From a candidate division Hyd24-12 bacterium UBA6080 (lineage in GTDB: Bacteria > Fermentibacterota > Fermentibacteria > Fermentibacterales > JCC-6): a stretch of 64,000 nt of DNA. The stretch lies in the NCBI GenBank assembly GCA_002436025.1, contig DIXM01000002.1:124001-188000 (forward strand), written 5' to 3'. The stretch's first letter is position 1. Every line of letters starts with the position of its first letter. The position numbers were made by a program, and so were the translations under genes. Below the pieces are notes generated by a model. It had not been told where the DNA came from. It ran no database searches and was given only the letters and a program-made list of their open reading frames with translations. Shown here in pieces: positions 9,041 through 17,544 of this stretch.

Positions 9041-9766
9041 CTACCGTTGAGTAATACGGAGAATTCTGCAAAATCTCCTGACAACGCCACGGCCAACCCG
9101 GAGCAGTTGGGCATTAAAATGAGAGGGGGCTTTCGCAGTATTATGGGAAAGGACTTTATCAGGGAGGGGTGGGATGTCTTTTATTGCCCAGAATGCACCA
9201 GTGGGAAGGGGCTGTCCATCCTTTCCAGTTTCGGGTGGGTGAAAGTCCCGGCAAACAAGCACTTCCCATCCTTCAAAATCGTTGGGGGTCCAACCGCTTC
9301 TATGCACCTGCCAGATCCCCCCATTCATTCCCCATTTGTCTGTTACGCCGTCATCAGGGAGTTCCTGCTCGTAGTATCCGAGAGGTGTGAACAGGACAAC
9401 CTGAACCGAAGATACACGGCATGCCTCTGCCAGGAACTCACTGCCCTCATTTCGGTCCAGATGCTCTATGAAGTCAAGAGCGAAAACGGTTTCCACGGAT
9501 GCATCGGGCAGCATTTTCATTATCTGTCTCCAGGAACAGTTCAGTACTGTCCTGCCACGATCTGGTGGAGACTTCTCAAGCAGTTTCACAAGATAGGGAA
9601 GATGAGGATCAACGCAGAGATGCACTCTGGGAGCGAAAATGTCCTGAGGACGGATTCCACAGCCTATGTCGAGAACCAGGCTTGTGTGCCTGACTCGCCT
9701 TTCAACCTCCTTGCGCAGTTCATCCTCATTGGCGAACTCAGCAGGAAAAGCACTTGTTTCAGTCAT
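9041..9766 (-). CDS. class I SAM-dependent methyltransferase next to wzt
   Basis: This is a 241-residue methyltransferase with LVLDIGCGIRPQD as motif I (about residues 30-42), CVDPHLPYL as the strand-2 acidic motif and VFALDFIEHLDRNEG as motif IV. It starts directly after the stop of the Wzt-like gene (no spacer), so the two are probably translated together. In E. coli O8/O9a a chain-terminating methyltransferase makes the cap that the Wzt C-terminal domain reads. The same role is a reasonable inference here, but it could also methylate internal sugars. Confidence 0.75.
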   Translation of the reverse strand: MTETSAFPAEFANEDELRKEVERRVRHTSLVLDIGCGIRPQDIFAPRVHLCVDPHLPYLVKLLEKSPPDRGRTVLNCSWRQIMKMLPDASVETVFALDFIEHLDRNEGSEFLAEACRVSSVQVVLFTPLGYYEQELPDDGVTDKWGMNGGIWQVHRSGWTPNDFEGWEVLVCRDFHPPETGKDGQPLPTGAFWAIKDIPPLPDKVLSHNTAKAPSHFNAQLLRVGRGVVRRFCRILRITQR

Positions 9767-11077
9767 TCAACCCTTTTCCATTCTCAGCTGATCCTGGTTG
9801 TCGCAGCCTCGTGGTAACTCAGTGGATTTCCATTGAAGGGAAGGTCTGATTACGCCGGACCAGCCTCCGTAATAATCACCTCGTGCAGCCCCATAGTCCT
9901 GTAGCCTGAAAGAAAGTGCTGAGTCAACCCTGGAGATGACCTGGTAGTGATTTCTCCAGATATACAGTGAAACTACATAGCCACCTTCGTTCAGCAACCC
10001 TCCGGGCAATGTGGTTGATGTTCTTATCCTCAGCCCATCCGAAGAGGTGTGCAGGAGTTGTTCAGGTATGTGATCGAGCGAGCTGAGAACAAGTGTACCG
10101 TCCTGTGAGTAGAGAAGGATTGTGAGACCGGCTCTTGAACCAGGTCTTCGTATGAAGAGATCGAATTGAAGGTTTACATCCTCTTCCATGTTAATTTCCT
10201 CTGACAATGAAGAGCCTGCGCCCGAAACCGAGGCTGAGATCAGAGACAGGGTGTCATCTCCCGGTTGATTGTTTTCCTCCCAGGAAGAGTGCCTTCGGGT
10301 CGAGTTCGAATCGGTCAGGTACGAGGAAATCACTTCAACTGACGACGAATCCATGACCAGCGTTCCTGAATCGAGTAGAACACACCTTGAACAGAAACTG
10401 CGAATCGCAGGCATGTTGTGACTCACGAACAGAACTGTTCTTCCCCCCTTGGCGGCGTCCCCCATCTTGTTAAGGCACTTCTTTTGAAACTGCGCGTCTC
10501 CGACAGCCAGAACCTCATCTACAACAAGTATTTCAGGTTCGAGGTGCGCCGCGACAGCAAAAGCCAACCGCACGTACATTCCGCTTGAATACCGCTTCAC
10601 CGGCGTGTCAAGGAACTTCTCCATCTCCGCAAAAGCAACGATATCGTCGAACTTTCTCCGTATCTCGCCCCTTGTCATTCCCAGAATTGCGCCATTGAGA
10701 TAGATGTTCTCACGCCCTGTCAGCTCAGGATGAAACCCCGTTCCAACCTCGAGAAGGCTTGCAATGCGACCGCGACAGGTGATCCTTCCCTCAGTCGGGG
10801 GGGTGATCTGCGACAGGATTTTCAGCAGTGTGCTTTTTCCGGCACCGTTACGACCGATGATGCCAATGGCATCTCCCTGGTTGACGCTGAAACTCACATC
10901 TCTGAGCGCCCAGAAATCGTCCTGTGAGTGCCGCACTTTCTCTTTTTTTCTGATAACGTTCCAGAAGTGTGCTGTTTTCCTGGCGACGCTGTCGCGAAGT
11001 GAAAGATAGGGTTCCCGGAGCGCTCCGATACGGTATTTCTTCCCGATGCCGTCAATCTCGATCATTGGTCTGCTCAT
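9767..11077 (-). CDS. wzt: polysaccharide ABC exporter ATPase with C-terminal Wzt domain
   Basis: This is a 436-residue protein. The ABC ATPase domain has Walker A GRNGAGKS at residues 75-82, signature YSSGMYVRLAFA and Walker B EILVVDEVLAVGD. Residues from about 275 on form a beta-rich extension like Wzt_C, the part that binds the modified end of the O-polysaccharide in E. coli O8/O9a. It would drive export of undecaprenyl-linked glycan together with the permease upstream. Its ATG overlaps the permease stop by one base (TAATG). Length and layout match two-domain Wzt proteins rather than short KpsT-type ATPases. Confidence 0.92.
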   Translation of the reverse strand: MSRPMIEIDGIGKKYRIGALREPYLSLRDSVARKTAHFWNVIRKKEKVRHSQDDFWALRDVSFSVNQGDAIGIIGRNGAGKSTLLKILSQITPPTEGRITCRGRIASLLEVGTGFHPELTGRENIYLNGAILGMTRGEIRRKFDDIVAFAEMEKFLDTPVKRYSSGMYVRLAFAVAAHLEPEILVVDEVLAVGDAQFQKKCLNKMGDAAKGGRTVLFVSHNMPAIRSFCSRCVLLDSGTLVMDSSSVEVISSYLTDSNSTRRHSSWEENNQPGDDTLSLISASVSGAGSSLSEEINMEEDVNLQFDLFIRRPGSRAGLTILLYSQDGTLVLSSLDHIPEQLLHTSSDGLRIRTSTTLPGGLLNEGGYVVSLYIWRNHYQVISRVDSALSFRLQDYGAARGDYYGGWSGVIRPSLQWKSTELPRGCDNQDQLRMEKG

Positions 11078-11913
11078 TACGCTATGTCCGCAAAATAGCG
11101 CTCTGTTGAACGGAAAACGTGCAAGCCGATTGCGAGATAGACCATGCTCATGAGGAAAGAAATGCCCATTACATTCCAGTCGAAACTTGTACGACCGAGA
11201 AGCCCCGCGCGAGCGTTCGATACAACTCCGGAAACAGGGTTAAGCCATGTCATTGCCACTTTGGCCCAGGGATGGTTATCAAGCAGCGAAACCGGATAGA
11301 TAACCGGAGTTACGAACATGAGGCTGCTGATGAAGAAAGGAAGCGCATAGCGAACATCACGGTATTTAACATTCATCGCTGACAGGAAAAGACCTATTCC
11401 CATTGCGCACATGATGCATGTAAGTACCAGCACCGGAAAGGTCAGTACTCCAATCCATCCTGGACCAAAACCATACCAGATCATCATTCCGACAAGAATA
11501 AGCATGGCAATGATGAAATCAACGAGCCCGGTAGTGGCTGCGGTTGCGGGAAGGATCAAACGCGGAAAGTAGATCTTCTGAACAAGGCTTGCATTGGAGA
11601 CCATTGATTGACTTGCGTTCGTGAGCGTTCCAGAAAAATACAACCAGAAGAGCTGCCCGGTATAAAGAAAGATGGGATACGGAGTGCCGTCACCGCTCTG
11701 GATACCAGCCATTCGATTGAACACGAAAGTGAATATGACCATAGTTATCACGGGCTGAAGAAGAGCCCACAGTACCCCAAGAGCAGTTTGCTTGTAACGA
11801 ACAGATATATCACGCCAAGCAAGAACAAGAAACAAATCACGATAACGCCAGAGTTCAGGCCAGTTTATCGGTGCGAACTTTCCTGGCGGTGCAATTGTGA
11901 ATTCGTTCTTCAA
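11077..11913 (-). CDS. wzm: polysaccharide ABC exporter permease (Wzm/TagG family)
   Basis: This is a 278-residue membrane protein with about six hydrophobic segments of the ABC-2 type. Family marks are VLAWRDISVRYKQTALGVLWALLQP near residues 30-54 (quoted in parts: WRDISVRYKQT, LGVLWALLQP) and VKYRDVRYALPF. It forms the channel that moves polysaccharide from the cytoplasm. The start is TTG at 11913 with GAGG seven bases upstream. It is the first gene of the minus-strand operon, and the divergent region before it should carry the main promoter. Confidence 0.92.
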   Translation of the reverse strand: MKNEFTIAPPGKFAPINWPELWRYRDLFLVLAWRDISVRYKQTALGVLWALLQPVITMVIFTFVFNRMAGIQSGDGTPYPIFLYTGQLFWLYFSGTLTNASQSMVSNASLVQKIYFPRLILPATAATTGLVDFIIAMLILVGMMIWYGFGPGWIGVLTFPVLVLTCIMCAMGIGLFLSAMNVKYRDVRYALPFFISSLMFVTPVIYPVSLLDNHPWAKVAMTWLNPVSGVVSNARAGLLGRTSFDWNVMGISFLMSMVYLAIGLHVFRSTERYFADIA

Positions 11914-12376
11914 TTTACATCCTCAATATTGCACTCAACATGCTCAACGTAGTCCTTGACGGTTGTTGGCATCGGCTTCAGTTGTTGCATTGAAGCCTCA
12001 GTGGAAACCCGCTGCAATTATAATCCCGGCAATGTTTTACAGTCAGAGTATGCCTCGCTGCACAGCCGTATGCAGTTTGCCCGGAAATTATACGCCTTGT
12101 GCGATGTACCTGCAATCTTGATTGTCGGGGATGCTTGAGAAAGGAACGCCGGCTGTCAGTCCTGTTTTTGTAACCTCTAAAAGGACGAAAAGATGAAGCC
12201 GTTCTTTCTTCTTCAGTAAATGCCGCTTTGCCTTGCGCCTTATATCACTGCATACTTGGTATTGTTGAAAAGTTGGGGGCTTTGTCCGGCAATTGCTCGG
12301 AATCGAACCTCCATTGTAAAAATCTGTGATTGTCTGAAACATGTCATCATTATACATGATAAATTAAGGAGACACG
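11914..12376. other. divergent intergenic region between polysaccharide operons
   Basis: These 463 A+T-rich bases separate the wzm start (minus) and the dehydratase start (plus). No gene was recognised; the open frames present are short and without ribosome sites. It should hold promoters for both directions. A weak plus-strand candidate is TTGTCT at 12330-12335 and TATACA at 12351-12356, with a 15-base spacer. The plus-strand gene has a clean AAGGAG five bases before its ATG. No JUMPstart/ops element (GGCGGTAG) is present. Confidence 0.5.
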
Positions 12377-13444
12377 ATGTTATCAGTGAAGGGAAAGCGG
12401 ATTCTTATCACCGGGGGCACCGGGTCCCTTGGCAAGGTCCTGACCAAACGGATTCTATCCGGTGAAGCAGGCACTCCGGCAAAAGTCATCATTCTGTCCC
12501 GTGACGAAGCAAAGCAGCATTTCATGCGTATTGAGTACGAAAACTCCGTTGCCGCAACTGACGAGATCATATACAACAACTTCAAGCGATTGCTTGAGTT
12601 CAGAATTGGGGATGTGCGCGACTTTCATTCGGTAGCATCTGCAGTGAAGGAAGCTGACATTGTTTTCAGTGCTGCCGCCCTTAAGCAGGTTCCAACCTGT
12701 GAGTATTTTCCTTTTGAGGCTGTTCGTACGAACATTGCCGGCCCTGAGAACATCGTTCGTGCTATTCAGGAGCATGGCCTTGCTGTTGAGACCGTTGTTG
12801 GCATTTCAACCGACAAGGCATGCAAGCCGGTGAATGTCATGGGAATGACCAAGGCCATACAGGAGAGGGTTTACATCCAGGGCAACATGCGCTGTCCCAA
12901 GACCAGATTCGTCTGCGTGCGGTACGGTAATGTTCTTGCTTCGCGCGGATCGGTCATACCACTGTTTCACAAGCAGATTGCGAGCGGTGGGCCGGTTACC
13001 GTAACCACTTCGGATATGACGCGCTTCCTGCTAAGCCTCAACCAGGCTGTGGATGTGATTTTTGCGGCACTGAAGGGGGCAAACCCCGGTGAAACTTACA
13101 TTCCCAGAGTGCCTTCGGCTCGAATGACCGATCTTGCGAAAGCTCTGATCGGGGACAGGGATACTGAGATCAAGGTAACTGGCATAAGGCCCGGTGAGAA
13201 GATACATGAGATTCTCATTTCGGAAGAGGAGTCATTCCTAACTGAAGACCGAGGGAACTACTACGCTATTCTTCCCATTCTTCCCGAGGTCTGCGGTGAC
13301 AGAAAGGCCAAGAGGGCTTTGCAGTCCGAGTACAGTTCAAAAGACTCGCTGATGACGCTGCAGGAACTCAGGGTCCTTCTTGAAGGCTATGGTCTTCTGG
13401 TTGAGCAGCAGAGCGGGAAAGATGAAGGAGAGCTTCTCCGATGA
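12377..13444 (+). CDS. UDP-N-acetylglucosamine 4,6-dehydratase (5-epimerising), CapE/FnlA-like
   Basis: This is a 355-residue extended SDR of the CapD/CapE group. The NAD-binding motif TGGTGSLG is at residues 12-19. The active-site segment reads STDKACKPVNVMGMTK, where the usual Tyr of YxxxK is Met, as in CapE and FlaA1. These enzymes turn UDP-GlcNAc into a 4-keto-6-deoxy sugar and invert C5. Two more genes follow with 4-base and 8-base overlaps: a reductase-type SDR and a 2-epimerase. That trio is known from UDP-L-FucNAc (CapEFG) and UDP-L-QuiNAc (WbvB/WbvR/WbvD) synthesis. Confidence 0.88.
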   Translation: MLSVKGKRILITGGTGSLGKVLTKRILSGEAGTPAKVIILSRDEAKQHFMRIEYENSVAATDEIIYNNFKRLLEFRIGDVRDFHSVASAVKEADIVFSAAALKQVPTCEYFPFEAVRTNIAGPENIVRAIQEHGLAVETVVGISTDKACKPVNVMGMTKAIQERVYIQGNMRCPKTRFVCVRYGNVLASRGSVIPLFHKQIASGGPVTVTTSDMTRFLLSLNQAVDVIFAALKGANPGETYIPRVPSARMTDLAKALIGDRDTEIKVTGIRPGEKIHEILISEEESFLTEDRGNYYAILPILPEVCGDRKAKRALQSEYSSKDSLMTLQELRVLLEGYGLLVEQQSGKDEGELLR

Positions 13445-14526
13445 GGGTCGTCACAGTTCTTGGGACCCGTCCCGAGATCATACGGCTTTGTACCGTTATC
13501 GAGAAACTTGATCGCAGTACGGAGCACACTCTTGTTCATACCGGGCAGAACTTCGACAACCAACTCAGTGATGTTTTCTTCTCCGAGCTTGGAGTAAGAA
13601 AACCAGATGTCTACCTTGGAGTTGACACCTCCTCGTTCGGTGTTCAGATCGGGCAGATCATAAGCGGTTGCGAAAAGGTCTTTCTTGAGAAGAAACCTGA
13701 TGCCGTACTTATCCTGGGCGATACCAACAGTGGTCTTTCCGCCTTTGTGGCGAAGAGGATGGGAATTCCTGTCTACCACATGGAAGCGGGCAACAGGTGC
13801 TACGACGACAGGGTTCCTGAAGAGGTCAACCGAAGGGTGATTGATCACTCGAGTTCCGTACTCATGCCGTATACCCACAGGAGCAAGGATAATCTAGTGG
13901 CAGAAGGTATCGCATCCCGACGTATCTATGTCACGGGCAATCCCATCTTCGAAGTCCTGAACCTGTTTGCGAAGCAGGTGGCCGACGCCGGAGCGATGGA
14001 GAACTACGGTGTTCGGAAAGGCGAGTACTTCCTGGCAACTCTTCACAGGGCTGAGAATGTGGATATCCCTGAGAGGCTGGCCGGTTTTGCCCGTGCCTTG
14101 GAAATGGTTCGGGATGAATTCGCTCTGCCAGTGATCGTCAGCACTCATCCGAGAACCAGGGGCAAGCTGCAGTCATTCGGGTTGAGTGGTACCATGGGCG
14201 AAGTGAAGTACATGGAACCAATGGGTTTCTTTGACTTTGTCCAGCTTGAGAAGAATGCCAAGTGTGTCTTGTCCGACAGCGGAACCGTGCAGGAAGAGTG
14301 TTGCATTTTCGGTGTACCCACGGTTACACTGCGTGATGTCACTGAGCGACCTGAGACCATTGAGTGTGGAAGCAATGTTCTTGCGGGGGGCGACGCTGAT
14401 AGAATACTTGCCCTGACCGAACTGGTTACGGGTTCCCTGCCTAAATGGCAGCCACCCGCTGAATACCTGGTACCCGATGTTTCCTCAACCGTGTTGAAGA
14501 TAGTAACGGGGTATCTCCATGTTTAA
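13441..14526 (+). CDS. UDP-HexNAc 2-epimerase (WecB/CapG family)
   Basis: This is a 361-residue protein of the non-hydrolysing UDP-GlcNAc 2-epimerase family. Marks are VLGTRPEIIRL at the N-terminus, HTGQNFD, VLGDTNSGL, YHMEAGNR, then ATLHRAENVD, STHPRTRG and SDSGTVQEECCIFGVPTVTLRD. It overlaps the dehydratase by four bases (ATGA). In the CapEFG and WbvBRD pathways this enzyme performs the last step, moving the C2 N-acetyl configuration to give the L-sugar. WecB itself (ManNAc formation) is an alternative, but the gene neighbours favour the L-sugar pathway. Confidence 0.9.
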   Translation: MRVVTVLGTRPEIIRLCTVIEKLDRSTEHTLVHTGQNFDNQLSDVFFSELGVRKPDVYLGVDTSSFGVQIGQIISGCEKVFLEKKPDAVLILGDTNSGLSAFVAKRMGIPVYHMEAGNRCYDDRVPEEVNRRVIDHSSSVLMPYTHRSKDNLVAEGIASRRIYVTGNPIFEVLNLFAKQVADAGAMENYGVRKGEYFLATLHRAENVDIPERLAGFARALEMVRDEFALPVIVSTHPRTRGKLQSFGLSGTMGEVKYMEPMGFFDFVQLEKNAKCVLSDSGTVQEECCIFGVPTVTLRDVTERPETIECGSNVLAGGDADRILALTELVTGSLPKWQPPAEYLVPDVSSTVLKIVTGYLHV

Positions 14527-15436
14527 CAGAGTGCTTGTTTTTGGTGGCGACGGAATGCTCGGGCACAAGGTGTTCCAGGTCTTCAACGAAAACCATGAGA
14601 CCCATGCAACGTTCCTCACCCATGAGCACTACGCTTCGGCCTTTCCAACGTACAGGGAAGTCCCATCTTCAAGGATTCATCTTGGGATCGATGCGCTGAA
14701 TTCCGAGGTCATTGAGAGGCTGCTAAACATTGTGAGACCTGATGTTGTTGTGAACTGCATCGGGCTTATCAAACAACTCAAGGAAGCTTCCGACTTTGTG
14801 CTTGCAATTCGGATGAACTCTCTGCTTCCACACAACCTCGCGCGGATTTGCACATCCATTGGGGCAAGGCTTGTGCACGTGAGTACGGACTGTGTGTTTT
14901 CTGGGAACAAGGGCATGTACACGGAAGAAGACCCTTCCGATGTGATGGACCTGTACGGGAAATCCAAGGCGCTGGGAGAAGTCGACTATTCCCCTCACCT
15001 GACGGTTCGCACATCCATTATCGGCAGGGAGTGGGTAAGGTCAACAGCCCTGCTTGAATGGTTCCTGTCACAGCAGGGCAAGACTGTGCGTGGCTACAAG
15101 AACGCTGTTTATTCGGGTTTCACCACCGAGTCCATAGCCAGGCTGATTAGAAGAACAGTCACTGAGAGGCCAGATCTAGCCGGCCTTTGGCATGTATCTA
15201 GCGATCCGGTTACCAAGGTTGAACTGCTCACCAGGATCAGGAATGCATGGGGATTGAACATTGAAATCGTGCCCTTTGATGACGTTCCCTGCGACAGAAG
15301 CCTTGATTCGACAAGGTTCTTCAAGGAGACTGGGTTTGAGAGACCATCCTGGGAGTCGATGATCCAAAGGCTTGTTAAAGATGATACCCCTTACCCGGAA
15401 TGGCGCGCACGCAATCAGAAGGTTTTTGGAGCCTGA
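14519..15436 (+). CDS. SDR reductase, RmlD/WbvR-like (no cupin domain)
   Basis: This is a 305-residue SDR with VLVFGGDGMLGHKVF at the N-terminus (cofactor loop), VVNCIGLIKQ, HVSTDCVFSGNKG and the catalytic YGKSK near residue 147. It resembles dTDP-4-dehydrorhamnose reductase. CapF/WbjC of the L-FucNAc pathway are about 370 residues and end in a cupin that epimerises C3; that domain is absent here. WbvR of the UDP-L-QuiNAc pathway also lacks it. The three genes therefore more likely make UDP-L-QuiNAc (or L-rhamnosamine derivatives) than UDP-L-FucNAc; this is inference. It starts inside the end of the 2-epimerase gene (8-base overlap). Confidence 0.85.
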   Translation: MFNRVLVFGGDGMLGHKVFQVFNENHETHATFLTHEHYASAFPTYREVPSSRIHLGIDALNSEVIERLLNIVRPDVVVNCIGLIKQLKEASDFVLAIRMNSLLPHNLARICTSIGARLVHVSTDCVFSGNKGMYTEEDPSDVMDLYGKSKALGEVDYSPHLTVRTSIIGREWVRSTALLEWFLSQQGKTVRGYKNAVYSGFTTESIARLIRRTVTERPDLAGLWHVSSDPVTKVELLTRIRNAWGLNIEIVPFDDVPCDRSLDSTRFFKETGFERPSWESMIQRLVKDDTPYPEWRARNQKVFGA

Positions 15437-15456
15437 TTCTTCATGAAGGGGCAGAG

Positions 15457-16401
15457 ATGAAAGCACTTGTTACAGGCGGAGCAGGATTCATAGGGTCGAA
15501 CATCTCGATGAAACTTCTTGAGATGGGTTTCGAGGTGACGATCCTTGATGACCTGAGCAGTGGATATCTGTCGAACGTTCCGGAAAGGGCTCAGTTCATT
15601 GAGGGTTCAACTGTTGACGGAGAAACGGTTAACGAAGCCGCTTCAGGCGTTGATTACATTTTTCACCTGGCAGCGAGTGTGGGCAATAAAAGATCCATTG
15701 ATGACCCGATCTATGATGCAACGATAAATGTTCTTGGAACGCTGAACGTACTCGAGGCAGCAAGGAAAACTGGCGTGAAGAAACTTGTGTACAGCTCCTC
15801 AGCTGGGATTTTTGGTGAGCTGAAAACACTTCCCATCAAAGAGGATCACCCTCAGGAACCGGATTCCCCTTACGGGGTCAGCAAGCTGGCAGCCGAGAAG
15901 AACTGCCTGGTCTACATGAAGCTTTATGGGGTTCCCTGCGTGTGTCTAAGGTATTTTAATGTTTACGGCGTTCATCAGAGATTCGATGCTTACGGGAATG
16001 TGATCCCGATCTTTGCTGACAGAATTCTTCGTGGCATTCCCATGACCATCTTTGGAGACGGTGAGCAGACCAGGGACTTTGTCAACGTTGCCGATGTGGC
16101 ACAGGCAAACATCAGATCCGCCCTCTCCCCGGCTACGGGAGTCTTCAATATCGGGAGCGGAACGAGAATTACGATCAATTCGTTGGCCGGATTGATGGAG
16201 AAGGTCTCCGGGAGATCTGTAGGAGTTGTGTACGGCCCTGAGCGGCCAGGAGATGTAAGGGACAGTCTTGCCGATGCTGGAGAAGCGATAAAGGGCTTTG
16301 CTTATGACCCGTTGAGCGATATCGAAATCGGTCTGCGTGAATACATGAATTGGATCAAGAGTGATCAAATTACCTGTAGAAGACTCGAGAGCGATATCTG
16401 A
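15457..16401 (+). CDS. NAD-dependent sugar epimerase/dehydratase (extended SDR)
   Basis: This protein is about 314 residues long. I chose the ATG at 15457 because it directly precedes the NAD-binding VTGGAGFIGSN and has GAAGGGG upstream; the frame is open further back. Other family marks are LDDLSSG, FHLAASVGN, the catalytic YGVSK and ALRYFNVYG-type LRYFNVYG. It belongs with UDP-glucose/UDP-GlcNAc 4-epimerases and related UDP-sugar SDRs; the exact substrate is unclear. It follows the RmlD-like gene by 20 bases and closes the nucleotide-sugar operon. Confidence 0.85.
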   Translation: MKALVTGGAGFIGSNISMKLLEMGFEVTILDDLSSGYLSNVPERAQFIEGSTVDGETVNEAASGVDYIFHLAASVGNKRSIDDPIYDATINVLGTLNVLEAARKTGVKKLVYSSSAGIFGELKTLPIKEDHPQEPDSPYGVSKLAAEKNCLVYMKLYGVPCVCLRYFNVYGVHQRFDAYGNVIPIFADRILRGIPMTIFGDGEQTRDFVNVADVAQANIRSALSPATGVFNIGSGTRITINSLAGLMEKVSGRSVGVVYGPERPGDVRDSLADAGEAIKGFAYDPLSDIEIGLREYMNWIKSDQITCRRLESDI

Positions 16402-16471
16402 GATGATTCTTTTTTTTAGATTTACGGTTCCATGAGCGCATTTTTACTAATAAATACTGGTATCGGTTACA

Positions 16472-16500
16472 TTGGGTGGTTAATATCATGCATCTATAAT
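16472..16500 (+). promoter_or_regulatory. sigma-70-like promoter before the A+T-rich methyltransferase
   Basis: TTGGGT (16472-16477) and a perfect TATAAT (16495-16500) are separated by exactly 17 bases. Transcription would start near 16507, giving a short leader before the ATG at 16525. A second TATAAT lies at 16506-16511. A run of eight T follows the preceding gene at about 16411, without a clear stem. The gap 16402-16524 is one of the most A+T-rich parts of the window. Confidence 0.55.
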
Positions 16501-16524
16501 CTGTGTATAATAACATAGAATAAC

Positions 16525-17523
16525 ATGCGCATGAACAAGCTATACAAAACAATAAATGGCATATTGAAAAAGGCAAAGGGACTTCTTATTAGAATTGCCA
16601 GCCCATTATTCATTCCGATTATTAAGCATATAGCGAATTCTGGAGACGGGACAGACAAGTGCCTTAAGCATGGATATCTGCCGGTCGCTGTTCACTACTA
16701 TCAACCAATACCAGATATTTCTGAGCTCGAAAAGCGTAAGGTTTGGGATAAAGTTGGCAGTATGAGGGGCATCAGATTCGAGCCTCTTAAGTACGTCGAG
16801 TTTCTTAATCAGCTTTCACAAAAGTATGCTGCTGAGTGTGACTGGCCAAATGAGCGATCATCCGATCCCAGTCAGTTCTATTTGAATAATGGGTCTTTTA
16901 GCTATGGTTGTGCTGCGCCATTGCACTGCATTATCAGAAAAAACAAGCCGAAGAAAATAATCGAGATAGGATCAGGCAATTCTTCCAAGATTATTGCAGA
17001 AGCTCTCAGGCTCAATCTTCTGGAGAATTTCGAGACCGACTACACCATTATTGACCCTTACTCAGTGCTTGATGTTTTGCACTTTCCGCAGCACACAACA
17101 ATTACGAAGGAGCCTGTAGAACTTGTAAGTATTGATGTATTTGAGTCTCTTGAAGAAGACGATATATTATTTATTGATTCGAGTCATACATGTAAAATTG
17201 GTAGTGATGTGAATTACGAGATTCTTGAAATACTGCCTCGGTTGAAAAAGGGAGTGTTTGTGCACTTCCATGATATTCCTCTTCCCTACGAGTATCCTAA
17301 AATCTATGCAACAAATCCCAAGTTTCGCGTGTTTTGGACAGAATCGTATTTGCTGCAAGCATTTATGACCTGCAATAGTGACTTTGATATCGTTCTTCCT
17401 ATGGCATACTTACAGAAACGCTGCCTTGATGTCTTGAAGCAGGCCTTCCCCTGCAGCCAGAAGGCTGAGTTCGGATGGGAAAGTGGGAGTTTTTGGATAG
17501 TGCGAGTGGCAACAACTAAATGA
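16525..17523 (+). CDS. class I SAM-dependent methyltransferase, A+T-rich and probably acquired
   Basis: This is a 332-residue protein. Residues about 138-150 read KKIIEIGSGNSSK, a methyltransferase motif I. DYTIIDPYS follows as the acidic motif, and DDILFIDSSHTCKIGSDV with VFVHFHDI is typical of the Methyltransf_24 type, whose members often modify sugars. The first 30 residues are basic and hydrophobic and may lie against the membrane. Codons are much richer in A/T than in the flanking genes, suggesting separate acquisition. ATGs at 16525 and 16531 are both possible starts; no good ribosome site is seen. Its own promoter precedes it. Confidence 0.75.
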   Translation: MRMNKLYKTINGILKKAKGLLIRIASPLFIPIIKHIANSGDGTDKCLKHGYLPVAVHYYQPIPDISELEKRKVWDKVGSMRGIRFEPLKYVEFLNQLSQKYAAECDWPNERSSDPSQFYLNNGSFSYGCAAPLHCIIRKNKPKKIIEIGSGNSSKIIAEALRLNLLENFETDYTIIDPYSVLDVLHFPQHTTITKEPVELVSIDVFESLEEDDILFIDSSHTCKIGSDVNYEILEILPRLKKGVFVHFHDIPLPYEYPKIYATNPKFRVFWTESYLLQAFMTCNSDFDIVLPMAYLQKRCLDVLKQAFPCSQKAEFGWESGSFWIVRVATTK

Positions 17524-17544
17524 AGGAAAATTCAGGGAGAGACG

